DNA from: Gallionellales bacterium CG03_land_8_20_14_0_80_55_15
GTDB lineage: Bacteria > Pseudomonadota > Gammaproteobacteria > Burkholderiales > Gallionellaceae
Direction of reading: 5' to 3'
DNA length: 7,441 nucleotides
Assembly (NCBI GenBank): GCA_002780675.1
Contig: PEUR01000096.1
Span: forward strand, 1 to 7,441
The notes beneath the pieces are model-generated. The model was not told where the DNA came from. It worked only from the letters and a program-made list of their open reading frames with translations, and ran no database searches. Both the position numbers and the translations under genes were made by a program. The number at the start of each line of letters is the position of its first letter. Within the stretch, counting starts at the first letter, position 1. Of this stretch, positions 1 through 7,113 are shown in pieces.

Positions 1-1741
1 TGCGCGGCAACTGGTATTCCATGAACGCGTTGCGCCCCTGTTGGGTGATTTGTGCGATGCGCGCGGCCAGCACCGGATCGTCGGGCGGGGCGAACGGCAG
101 TTTGTCTATGATGACCAGGGACAGGGCTTCGCCTCTGACATCCACCCCTTCCCAGAACGACTGGCTGCCCAGCAGCACCGCGTTGCCGTGGTCGCGGAAG
201 CGCATCAACAGTTCGTTGCGCGACCCCGTTCCTTGCAACAGCAGCGGATAATTCCAGCCGCGCCGGTCGAATTCCGCCTGTAAAATTTCAAAGGCGCGCT
301 GCATGGCGCGCAGACTGGTGAACAGCACAAAGGCGCGGCCACGGCTGGCTTCCAGCATCGGTAGCGCCGCCTGGATGACCGCCTCGGTATAGCCTTCGCT
401 GTTCGGTTCAGGCAAGCCGGTCGGCACATACAGCAAGGCTTGTTTTTCGTAATCGAACGGGCTATCCCAGCAGGCGGTTCGCGCCTTGAGCAAGCCCATC
501 TCGCCCTGATAGTGGGAAAAATCCTGTTTCACCGCCAGCGTCGCCGAGGTGAATATCCACGCACGCGCATGGCCACCGATCTGTTTCTCGAAAATTTCCG
601 CGATGGACAGCGGCGTGGTGTTCAGTTGCAGCGAGTGGTGAAATACCTCCAGCCAGCGCACTTTGTCAGGCACATCGCCGTCTTGCCATTGCTTTAATTG
701 CAGCACTAGCGCCTGCGCCCGCTGCCAGCAATTTTCCAGCCCTTCGCTGCGTTCTGCCTGTTTTTCCAGCCGTTCTGCCAGTTGTGCAACTTTTTCGTTC
801 AGCATCTTCAAGGCGGGTGCGAACTCCTGGAAATTATCCGTTGCGCTGGCGGGCATCCTGCCTTCCTTCTTGAACACCAGTCGCAGGTCGCGCGCCGCCT
901 TGTCCATCTCGTCGCACGCCTGGGGTAAAGGCGCAAAATCTTTCGCGGATGTCAGTGCTTCGACGCGAGTATCTTGAGCTAAATCAAGCAGTTGCGTAGT
1001 AGATATATTTTCGCCGAAGAACAGGCTGGCCGTTTCCGGCAACTGGTGCGCTTCGTCGAAAATCACCGTGTTGCAGGCGGGCAAGAGTTCGGCCACGCCA
1101 TCGTCCTTCAACATGACATCGGCAAAAAACAGATGGTGGTTGACCACCACGATGTCCGCCTTCATCGCCTCGGCGCGCGCGTGCAGCACGAAGCATTCCT
1201 TGTGGTTGGGGCATTCCTGCCCCAGACAGTTATCGCGCGTCGAGGTCACTTGCAGCCAGATCGGGGCGTTTTCCGGCACGTCGGCTATGCCGCTCTTATC
1301 GCCCGTGCTGCTGATTTTGGCGTACTTTTTGATTTTTCCCAGATGCCTGATGTCTTCGCGTGTCGCAAAGCGGCCATCATTGAGCGCCCGTTCCAGATGA
1401 TAGTGGCACACATAATTGGCGCGCCCCTTGAGCAGGGCGATGGAAACGGGGGCTTTCAGCGCATCGCGCACCATCGGCAAATCCTTCTGGAATAACTGAT
1501 CCTGAAGGTTTTTGGTGCCGGTCGAAATAATCACCTTGCCGCCGTTAAGCAAGGCGGGCACCAGATAGGCGAAAGTCTTGCCCGTCCCCGTGCCCGCTTC
1601 CGCCACCAGAATCGCATTGTTCTTGATCGCGTCGGCCACCGCCAGCGCCATTTCCCGCTGCTGCGCGCGTGGACGGAAGGCGGATACCTCGCTGGCAAGC
1701 GGGCTTTGTGCGGAGAAAAATCGTTCGACTTCGGCGGACAT
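1..1741 (-). CDS. DinG/YoaA-type 4Fe-4S ATP-dependent DNA helicase, C-terminus cut by window edge
   Basis: Superfamily 2, XPD-like 5'-3' DNA helicase acting in DNA repair or replication-fork rescue. The minus frame is open from ATG at 1741-1739 to the window edge, 580 codons with no stop. Visible motifs: Q-motif-like region (residues 22-31, FRPRAQQREM), Walker A AGTGTGKT (49-56), four putative Fe-S cysteines C112, C172, C177 and C183, DEAH box (229-232), TSATL (398-402) and WEGVD (530-534). The C-x4-C-x5-C spacing matches what I recall of E. coli DinG. The last helicase motif (QxxGRxIR type) is expected just beyond base 1. The position of the motifs suggests a total near 640 residues, closer to YoaA than to the longer DinG; this is inference. 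The start fits family N-termini, but no clear Shine-Dalgarno precedes it. It is divergent from radA. I see no clear LexA box upstream. Confidence 0.93.
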   Translation of the reverse strand, partial: MSAEVERFFSAQSPLASEVSAFRPRAQQREMALAVADAIKNNAILVAEAGTGTGKTFAYLVPALLNGGKVIISTGTKNLQDQLFQKDLPMVRDALKAPVSIALLKGRANYVCHYHLERALNDGRFATREDIRHLGKIKKYAKISSTGDKSGIADVPENAPIWLQVTSTRDNCLGQECPNHKECFVLHARAEAMKADIVVVNHHLFFADVMLKDDGVAELLPACNTVIFDEAHQLPETASLFFGENISTTQLLDLAQDTRVEALTSAKDFAPLPQACDEMDKAARDLRLVFKKEGRMPASATDNFQEFAPALKMLNEKVAQLAERLEKQAERSEGLENCWQRAQALVLQLKQWQDGDVPDKVRWLEVFHHSLQLNTTPLSIAEIFEKQIGGHARAWIFTSATLAVKQDFSHYQGEMGLLKARTACWDSPFDYEKQALLYVPTGLPEPNSEGYTEAVIQAALPMLEASRGRAFVLFTSLRAMQRAFEILQAEFDRRGWNYPLLLQGTGSRNELLMRFRDHGNAVLLGSQSFWEGVDVRGEALSLVIIDKLPFAPPDDPVLAARIAQITQQGRNAFMEYQLPR

Positions 1742-1798
1742 GATAGGTGTGGGAAAAGTTTTCAGTCGTGATGGTATATGAAAGTGGCTCGCATGGCG

Positions 1799-1815
1799 AT
1801 TGTGCGCTATTGTGC
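1799..1815. repeat. 7-bp direct repeat with 10-bp period
   Basis: ATTGTGC occurs at 1799-1805 and again at 1809-1815, separated by GCT, so the copies start exactly 10 bases apart, about one helical turn. It lies 22 bases before the radA start codon. It could be an operator half-site pair or chance. Confidence 0.4.
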
Positions 1816-1827
1816 CGAGCATTATCT

Positions 1828-1831
1828 GGAG
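1828..1831 (+). promoter_or_regulatory. Ribosome binding site of radA
   Basis: GGAG lies 5 bases before the ATG at 1837. It fixes the radA start there rather than at the in-frame ATG at 1747, which would add 30 residues unlike any RadA N-terminus and would begin almost against the divergent helicase start. Confidence 0.75.
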
Positions 1832-1836
1832 ACGGC

Positions 1837-3210
1837 ATGGCTAAGGCAAAAACGATTTATTCCTGCACCGAGTGCGGCGGGCAGACGGCGAAGTGGCAGG
1901 GGCAGTGCCCACATTGCATGGCGTGGAACACGCTGGTCGAATCGGTGGCGGAAGTGGCGGTCGCCAAAGGCACCAACCGTTTCAACGCGCTGGCGGCATC
2001 AGGCGGGGTGCAACTGCTCTGTGAGGTGGCGGCGGAGGAAGTGCCGCGCACGCCGACCGGCATAGCGGAATTCGACCGCGTACTGGGCGGAGGGCTGGTA
2101 CAGGGCGCGGTGGTGTTGATCGGCGGCGATCCGGGCATCGGTAAATCCACGCTGTTGCTGCAAGTGCTGGCGCATCTGTCCAGCACGCTCAACACGCTCT
2201 ACGTCAGCGGTGAAGAGTCCGCGCAGCAGATCGCCTTGCGCGCCAAACGTCTGGGGCTGGATGCGCGCGGTTTGCGGCTGTTGCCGGAAATCCAGCTGGA
2301 ACGCATTCAGGCGACCATCGCCGCCAAGGGACAACACGACAAACCCGATGTGGTGGTGATAGATTCGATCCAGACCGTGTATTCCGAGCAACTGACTTCC
2401 GCGCCCGGCTCGGTGGCGCAGGTGCGGGAATGCGCCGCTCAGCTCACGCGCATCGCCAAGAGTTTAAACATCACCATCATTCTGGTCGGCCACGTCACCA
2501 AGGAGGGTGCGCTGGCAGGGCCGCGCGTGCTGGAGCATATTGTGGACACGGTGCTGTATTTCGAGGGCGACACGCATTCCAGTTTCCGGCTGATCCGCGC
2601 CTTCAAGAACCGCTTCGGCGCGGTCAACGAACTGGGCGTATTTGCCATGACCGAAAGAGGCTTGCGCGAGGTGAGCAATCCGTCCGCGATGTTTTTGTCG
2701 CAACACGGGCAGCAAGTCGCGGGGTCTTGCGTGATGGTGACACAGGAAGGCACGCGTCCCTTGCTGGTGGAAATTCAGGCATTATTGGACGATGCACATT
2801 CGCCGAATGTAAAACGGCTGTCGCTGGGCTTGGAGCAGAACCGGCTGGCGATGCTGCTGGCGGTGTTGCACCGTCATGCGGGCATCGCCTGTTTCGATCA
2901 GGATGTCTTCATCAATGCGGTGGGCGGGGTGAAAATAACCGAGCCGGGCGCGGATCTGGCGGTGATTTTGGCGATGGTGTCCAGCCTGCGCAACAAGCCG
3001 TTGCCGGAAAAGCTGGTGGTGTTCGGCGAAGTGGGGCTGGCGGGCGAGGTGCGCCCAGTGCAACGCGGCCAGGAAAGATTGAAAGAGGCCGCCAAACTGG
3101 GCTTTACCTCGGCTATCATTCCGAAGGCCAATGCGCCCCGACAGCCTATCGCCGGCATGGAGATTATCGCGGTCGAGCGGGTGGAGCAGGCGGTTGAGCG
3201 GTTTCGTTGA
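1837..3210 (+). CDS. radA: DNA repair protein RadA (Sms), branch-migration ATPase
   Basis: RadA is a RecA-related, hexameric, DnaB-like ATPase that helps RecA process recombination intermediates by branch migration. The product has 457 residues, the usual length for the family (about 450-460). In order: zinc finger C10-x2-C13-x10-C24-x2-C27; Walker A GGDPGIGKST (96-105); Walker B VVVIDS (172-177); the RadA-specific KNRFG motif (257-261); and a C-terminal Lon-protease-like domain from about residue 290, with the conserved stretches NAVGGVKI, EPGADLAV and FGEVGLAGEVR. All hallmark motifs are intact, so it should be functional. The start at 1837 is set by a Shine-Dalgarno GGAG and by the zinc-finger N-terminus. 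It is divergent from the DinG/YoaA-type helicase, and a PsiE-like gene follows 36 bases after its stop with no terminator seen between them. Confidence 0.97.
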   Translation: MAKAKTIYSCTECGGQTAKWQGQCPHCMAWNTLVESVAEVAVAKGTNRFNALAASGGVQLLCEVAAEEVPRTPTGIAEFDRVLGGGLVQGAVVLIGGDPGIGKSTLLLQVLAHLSSTLNTLYVSGEESAQQIALRAKRLGLDARGLRLLPEIQLERIQATIAAKGQHDKPDVVVIDSIQTVYSEQLTSAPGSVAQVRECAAQLTRIAKSLNITIILVGHVTKEGALAGPRVLEHIVDTVLYFEGDTHSSFRLIRAFKNRFGAVNELGVFAMTERGLREVSNPSAMFLSQHGQQVAGSCVMVTQEGTRPLLVEIQALLDDAHSPNVKRLSLGLEQNRLAMLLAVLHRHAGIACFDQDVFINAVGGVKITEPGADLAVILAMVSSLRNKPLPEKLVVFGEVGLAGEVRPVQRGQERLKEAAKLGFTSAIIPKANAPRQPIAGMEIIAVERVEQAVERFR

Positions 3211-3237
3211 TTTGGACTCCAGAAAACAATTCATAAT

Positions 3238-3241
3238 GAGG
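3238..3241 (+). promoter_or_regulatory. Ribosome binding site of the PsiE-like gene
   Basis: GAGG lies 5 bases before the ATG at 3247, within the 36-base gap after radA. It supports this start and independent translation. The gap has no hairpin followed by a T-run, so read-through from radA is possible. Confidence 0.65.
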
Positions 3242-3246
3242 TAGCA

Positions 3247-3735
3247 ATGAGCGAAGATAATTTCCCCAGGCAGCTCCATATCATCAATCGTGCGACGATT
3301 TCCGCGATGCTTTGGCTCAACGGTATCGCGCACATCGTCATCGGTCTGGCGCTGGCGGCTTCGGTGTTGATGTTCACCTGGCTGTTTTTCATGGACATGC
3401 AGCAAGCCATCAATGCCAATAATCTGGTACACGGTTTCCTGCGTTCGCTCGGCACCTTGATGTTGCTGTGGACGGTATCTGCGCTGATTGTGGCCGAAAT
3501 ACGTTATCTGGAAGGCGGCAAGCTGGGGGTGGATACCTTTGTCGAGGTCGCAATGGTGGTGGTGTTGCGCAAGGTGATTACCTTGCCGGTACTGGAAGTC
3601 GCGCCGCCGATGCAGGAAGTTTTGATGTGGGAGGGCGGGGCGCTGGTGCTGGGCGTGCTGTATCTGGTGGTGCGCTGGGCGCAACGCCAGCAGTATGACG
3701 TGGATGGTGTCGTGATACCCGACGATAAACGATAG
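3247..3735 (+). CDS. PsiE-like small integral membrane protein
   Basis: A 162-residue inner-membrane protein of unknown biochemical role. Four hydrophobic segments are visible at about residues 27-49, 66-84, 98-113 and 127-145, with a short polar N-terminus and a charged C-terminal tail ending DDKR. The pattern of an acidic-basic pair at the end of helix 2 (E84, R86), then FVEVAMVVVLRKVI (98-111) with E100, R108 and K109 in or next to a helix, resembles the phosphate-starvation-inducible PsiE family (PF06146). That assignment is from recalled pattern and was not searched. The family's molecular function is unknown, and no Pho box is evident upstream, so phosphate control should not be assumed. 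It sits between radA (36 bp) and the fadE-type gene (65 bp), on the same strand. The start is supported by GAGG at 3238-3241. Confidence 0.7.
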   Translation: MSEDNFPRQLHIINRATISAMLWLNGIAHIVIGLALAASVLMFTWLFFMDMQQAINANNLVHGFLRSLGTLMLLWTVSALIVAEIRYLEGGKLGVDTFVEVAMVVVLRKVITLPVLEVAPPMQEVLMWEGGALVLGVLYLVVRWAQRQQYDVDGVVIPDDKR

Positions 3736-3790
3736 CAGGTTGTACGCCAGGCCGCCTCGCGTTAAAGTGCGGTACGAAAAAATAACAAAC

Positions 3791-3794
3791 GAGG
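3791..3794 (+). promoter_or_regulatory. Ribosome binding site of fadE-type gene
   Basis: GAGG lies 6 bases before ATG 3801 and 9 bases before a second in-frame ATG at 3804. Either could start translation; 3801 has the tighter spacing. The 65-base gap upstream (3736-3800) shows no clear terminator. TTGTAC (3740-3745) and TTAAAG (3762-3767), 16 bases apart, form only a weak promoter candidate. Confidence 0.65.
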
Positions 3795-3800
3795 ATATTC

Positions 3801-6242
3801 ATGATGCTTTCGATAATCGTTCTGATCGCCCTGGTTGTATTTACGTTGCTGGCATTTTTTCGCGCCACAGTCGTGAGTTGGTTGCTGGCAATTGTCGTGA
3901 TAGGGGCAGCCTCGGCGATACAAACGCGATTGTCCGATACGGCGTTGCTGGTGAATTCCGGCTTGTTGTTACTTGTTGTTCTGTTGTTTGGCGTTTCCCC
4001 TATACGCCGTCATGTCGTCAGTGCCGCTGTCCTCAATCTGTTCCGTAAAATCTTGCCGCCCATTTCCGCTACCGAACAAGAGGCGATTGATGCCGGTACG
4101 GTGTGGTGGGACGGTGAGTTGTTCAGCGGACATCCCGACTGGAATAAGTTGCTGGCTTTTCCCAAGTGCGGCTTGAGCGCCGCAGAGCAATCGTTTCTGG
4201 ATAACGAAGTCGAACAACTGTGCGCGATGCTGGACGATTGGGACATTACCCACAACCGTGCCGATCTGCCGCCGCATGTCTGGCAGTTCATCAAGGACCG
4301 GGGTTTCTTCGGGATGATTATTCCCAAGCAGTACGGGGGGCTGGCTTTTTCCGCGCAGGCGCATTCTGCCGTGGTCACTAAAGTCGCTTCGCGTAGCGGC
4401 ACGGCGGCGGTGACGGTGATGGTGCCAAATTCTTTGGGGCCTGCCGAGTTGCTGTTGCGCTACGGCACGGACGTACAAAAGGAAAAATATCTGCGCCGTT
4501 TAGCCCAGGGGCTGGAAGTGCCATGCTTCGCCTTGACCGGACCCTTCGCAGGTTCTGATGCCGGGGCGATTCCCGATTACGGCGTGGTGTGCAAAGGCGA
4601 ATTTGCCGGACAACAAGACGTGTTGGGGATACGTCTGAACTGGGAAAAACGCTACATCACCTTAGCTCCTGTCGCCACCTTGCTAGGCTTGGCATTCAAA
4701 CTGTATGACCCGGAACACTTGCTGGGAGGGGACACCCATCGCGGCATCACGCTGGCGCTGATTCCCACCGATACGCCGGGGGTGCAGATAGGCCGCCGCC
4801 ATTTCCCGCTCAATTCTGCTTTTCTGAACGGCCCGACACAAGGGCAGGATGTGTTTGTCCCGTTGGACTACCTGATTGGCGGCATTGAACATGTCGGTCA
4901 GGGCTGGCGCATGTTGATGGAATGTCTGGCGGCGGGGCGTTCGATTTCCTTGCCCGCCAGCAGTGTGGGCGCGATGAAACTGGCGGCGCGTACTTGTGGG
5001 GCGTATAGCCGGGTGCGGAAGCAATTCAATCTGCCTATCGGCAAGTTCGAGGGCGTGGAAGAGCCGCTGGCACGCATAGGCGCGCACACCTACATGGTGG
5101 ATGCGGCGCGCAAATTTACCGCGCTGGCGGTGGATTTGGGCGAAAAGCCCTCGGTGATTTCCGCCATCATCAAATATCACGCCACCGAGCGCGGGCGCAT
5201 CGTCATCAATGATGCGATGGACGTGCATGGCGGCAAGGGGATTTGTCTGGGCAAGGATAATTATCTGGGACGGTTCTATCAGCAAACTCCCATTGGCATC
5301 ACCGTGGAAGGCGCGAATATCCTGACGCGCACACTGATGATCTTCGGTCAGGGTGCAATCCGCTCTCATCCTTATGTGTTGAATGAAGTCGCCGCCACGC
5401 GTGAGCCGGATCACGCGCGCGCCTTGCAACTGTTTGACGACGCGCTGTTTGGTCATGTCGGGTTTGCGCTGAGCAACGCCGCGCGCAGTTTCGTCTTCGG
5501 GTTGACGGGGGGACGCATTATTCCGGTGCCGAATGGGGTCGTCTGTCGGCGCTATTACCAGCAATTGACGCGGTATTCCTCGGCTTTTGCCCTGAGTGCC
5601 GATGTGGCGATGGCGGTGCTGGGCGGTTCGCTGAAACGTCGCGAAAAGCTTTCGGCGCGGTTGGGCGACGTGTTGAGCCAGCTTTATTTGTGTTCGGCGA
5701 CCCTGAAACGCTACGCTGACGAGGGGCGTCCCGAGGAAGATTTGCCGCTGGTGCATTGGGCGATGCAGGATGCGTTGTACAAAATCCAGCAAGCCTTCGC
5801 CGGCGTGATCCAGAATTTCCCCAATCCGCTGGTGCGCGGCCTGTTGCAGGTGTTGATTTTTCCGCTGGGGAAATGTTTGCAACCCCCGTCAGACCGATTG
5901 GGGCATGAAGTGGCGACCCTGTTGATGCAACCGGGAGCCGCGCGCGACCGCCTGACCTCGGGTATTTATATTCCCGCCGATGAAGAAGAGGCGGTGGGCG
6001 CGCTGGAAGCCGCACTGGCCAGCATGCTGCAATGCGAGCCGCTACAGGAAAGGTTGCGCATGGCGCGCAAGTCGGGTCGGCTGACCGCGATGGAAGAATT
6101 GTCCCGCATCGCTGAAGCGCGCGATAAAGCGATCATCACGGCGGAACAGGCTTTGCAACTGCAACGTGACTATGCGCTGCGCCGCAAGGTCATCATGGTG
6201 GATGACTTTGCGCCGGAAGAATTGCGGGTCAAACAGCCATGA
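3801..6242 (+). CDS. fadE: FadE-type membrane-anchored acyl-CoA dehydrogenase
   Basis: FAD-dependent enzyme for the first step of beta-oxidation, converting acyl-CoA to trans-2-enoyl-CoA. At 813 residues it is almost the length of E. coli FadE (about 814), far longer than the usual 380-residue family members. Residues 2-20, 24-40 and 47-65 are strongly hydrophobic, so it is probably held at the inner membrane. The dehydrogenase core follows: RGFFGMIIPKQYGGL, then PCFALTGPFAGSDAG (241-255), NWEKRYITLAP, GRRHFPLN and GQGWRMLMECLAAGR. E503 in TVEGANILTR aligns with the catalytic glutamate of acyl-CoA dehydrogenases. The remaining C-terminal ~300 residues correspond to the FadE-specific extension (PF09317 type). 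Position 249 is F where I recall E in the E. coli enzyme. The stop overlaps the next gene's start (ATGA, 6239-6242), so the two are probably co-translated. Confidence 0.95.
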   Translation: MMLSIIVLIALVVFTLLAFFRATVVSWLLAIVVIGAASAIQTRLSDTALLVNSGLLLLVVLLFGVSPIRRHVVSAAVLNLFRKILPPISATEQEAIDAGTVWWDGELFSGHPDWNKLLAFPKCGLSAAEQSFLDNEVEQLCAMLDDWDITHNRADLPPHVWQFIKDRGFFGMIIPKQYGGLAFSAQAHSAVVTKVASRSGTAAVTVMVPNSLGPAELLLRYGTDVQKEKYLRRLAQGLEVPCFALTGPFAGSDAGAIPDYGVVCKGEFAGQQDVLGIRLNWEKRYITLAPVATLLGLAFKLYDPEHLLGGDTHRGITLALIPTDTPGVQIGRRHFPLNSAFLNGPTQGQDVFVPLDYLIGGIEHVGQGWRMLMECLAAGRSISLPASSVGAMKLAARTCGAYSRVRKQFNLPIGKFEGVEEPLARIGAHTYMVDAARKFTALAVDLGEKPSVISAIIKYHATERGRIVINDAMDVHGGKGICLGKDNYLGRFYQQTPIGITVEGANILTRTLMIFGQGAIRSHPYVLNEVAATREPDHARALQLFDDALFGHVGFALSNAARSFVFGLTGGRIIPVPNGVVCRRYYQQLTRYSSAFALSADVAMAVLGGSLKRREKLSARLGDVLSQLYLCSATLKRYADEGRPEEDLPLVHWAMQDALYKIQQAFAGVIQNFPNPLVRGLLQVLIFPLGKCLQPPSDRLGHEVATLLMQPGAARDRLTSGIYIPADEEEAVGALEAALASMLQCEPLQERLRMARKSGRLTAMEELSRIAEARDKAIITAEQALQLQRDYALRRKVIMVDDFAPEELRVKQP

Positions 6243-7063
6243 GCAGTTTGCGCGACAAGGTGATCTTCATTACCGGTGCAACGCGCGGCATCGGGCGGGA
6301 GATTGCGCTGCGCTGCGCGCAGGATGGCGCAAAGCTGGTGATTACCGGCAAGACGGCTCAAGCACATGCCAAACTGCCCGGAACGATATACACGGTTGCG
6401 GATGAGGTGAATGAGGCGGGCGGACAGGCGCTGGCGATACAGATGGATGCGCGCGACGAACAGGCTATCACCGATGCGCTGGCTTTGACGGTGGCGCATT
6501 TTGGCGGCATAGACGTGCTGGTTAATAACGCCAGCGCGATCAGCCTGACCCCGACCCTGGAAACCGCTGCCAAAAAGCTGGATTTGATGTGGGACGTGAA
6601 CATGCGCGCTACATTTTTGATGTCGCAAGCCTGCATACCCTGGCTCAAACGGGCGGCAAACCCGCATATCCTCACTTTGTCACCGCCGCTCAACCTGGAT
6701 GCCAAATGGTTCGCGCCGCATCTGGCTTATACGATGTCCAAATACGGCATGAGCATGGTGACGCTGGGGCTGGCGCGGGAATTTGCGGATATTTCGGTAA
6801 ACAGCCTGTGGCCGCGCACGACTATCGCCACTGCCGCGATCGCCTTCAATTTTTCCGAGGCGATTTTGCGCGCCTCGCGGCAGCCCGCCATTGTGGCGGA
6901 TGCGGCTTACCAGATTTTGACCGGGGGGCGCTGCAGCGGGAATTTTTATGTGGATGAAGAGGTGCTGCGTGCGGCGGGGGTGAGTGATTTTGACCGCTAT
7001 GCCTTGTCGCCCGGCACGGCGCTGTTTGATGACTTGTTTTTGCCTGCCCATAAAAAGCATTAA
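6239..7063 (+). CDS. HSDL2-like short-chain dehydrogenase/reductase
   Basis: NAD(P)-dependent oxidoreductase with a Rossmann fold; the substrate is unknown. It has 274 residues. The family motifs are intact: cofactor-binding TGATRGIG (12-19), NNAS (96-99), N121, and a probable catalytic triad S148, Y164 and K168 (YTMSK). Specific stretches match hydroxysteroid-dehydrogenase-like 2 (HSDL2) proteins: KLPGTIYTVADEV (45-57), SAISLTPTLET, HILTLSPPLNL (143-153), KYGMSM and SLWPRT. Animal HSDL2 carries a C-terminal SCP2 lipid-binding domain, which is absent here. The start overlaps the fadE stop by four bases and has no strong Shine-Dalgarno of its own, so translation probably depends on coupling to fadE. 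This context points to an acyl-CoA or lipid-derived substrate (inference). No clear terminator follows it. Confidence 0.92.
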   Translation: MSSLRDKVIFITGATRGIGREIALRCAQDGAKLVITGKTAQAHAKLPGTIYTVADEVNEAGGQALAIQMDARDEQAITDALALTVAHFGGIDVLVNNASAISLTPTLETAAKKLDLMWDVNMRATFLMSQACIPWLKRAANPHILTLSPPLNLDAKWFAPHLAYTMSKYGMSMVTLGLAREFADISVNSLWPRTTIATAAIAFNFSEAILRASRQPAIVADAAYQILTGGRCSGNFYVDEEVLRAAGVSDFDRYALSPGTALFDDLFLPAHKKH

Positions 7064-7113
7064 CCTATTGAATAATAACAAATTTATAAGAATGTTATCA
7101 GGGAGAGAAGAAC
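7064..7113 (+). promoter_or_regulatory. AT-rich gap before acyl-CoA synthetase gene
   Basis: A 50-base gap, clearly richer in A and T than the coding DNA around it. It contains TTGAAT (7068-7073), TATAAG (7085-7090) and TGTTAT (7093-7098), but the spacings (11 and 19 bases) do not make a good sigma-70 promoter. ATAAC (7075-7079) and GTTAT (7094-7098) form a short inverted repeat with no T-run, so it is not a terminator. An internal promoter or operator for the synthetase is possible. Confidence 0.35.
7101..7105 (+). promoter_or_regulatory. Ribosome binding site of acyl-CoA synthetase gene
   Basis: GGGAG at the start of a purine run (7101-7110), 8 bases before ATG 7114. It supports this start codon. 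Confidence 0.65.

Larger units (their letters stand above)
1742..1836. promoter_or_regulatory. Divergent intergenic region between helicase gene and radA
   Basis: This 95-bp gap separates two genes reading away from each other, so it should hold the promoters of both. I could not pick a convincing -35/-10 pair for either direction: TATTGT (1808-1813) and CATTAT (1820-1825) resemble -10 boxes for radA, and TATACC on the minus strand (1778-1773) resembles one for the helicase, but none has a good -35 at proper spacing. The region holds a 7-base direct repeat (1799-1805, 1809-1815) and a bulged inverted repeat, GCTCG near 1786-1790 against CGAGC at 1816-1820. A promoter role is inferred from layout only. 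Confidence 0.45.

Noticed and set aside
992..1495. Plus-strand open frame of 167 codons inside the helicase gene
   Set aside because: The minus strand here encodes the conserved Fe-S and DEAH regions of the helicase. The plus frame resembles no family I know.
1747..1836. Upstream in-frame ATG extending RadA by 30 residues
   Set aside because: The extension does not look like any RadA N-terminus, while the ATG at 1837 has a well-placed GGAG and puts the zinc finger at the usual position.
1742..1836. LexA (SOS) box upstream of the helicase gene
   Set aside because: I looked for a CTG-N10-CAG type palindrome because dinG is LexA-controlled in E. coli, but found no acceptable match.
2430..3197. 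Plus-strand open frame of 255 codons within radA
   Set aside because: It is an alternative reading frame of radA, Arg/Gly-rich with no domain, and fully explained by GC-rich codon usage.
2782..3684. Minus-strand open frame of 300 codons across the radA end and the PsiE-like gene
   Set aside because: It overlaps two real genes on the opposite strand, shows His/Gln-rich low-complexity content, and has no domain or clear ribosome binding site.
3736..3800. Possible terminator or promoter between the PsiE-like gene and fadE
   Set aside because: No stable hairpin with a T-run is visible, and the best -35/-10 pair matches consensus at only about half the positions in each box.
4683..5882. Long minus-strand open frame of 399 codons opposite fadE
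   Set aside because: It lies entirely within the confidently identified fadE gene, is rich in His, Gln and Arg as expected of an antisense shadow in GC-rich DNA, and has no recognisable domain.
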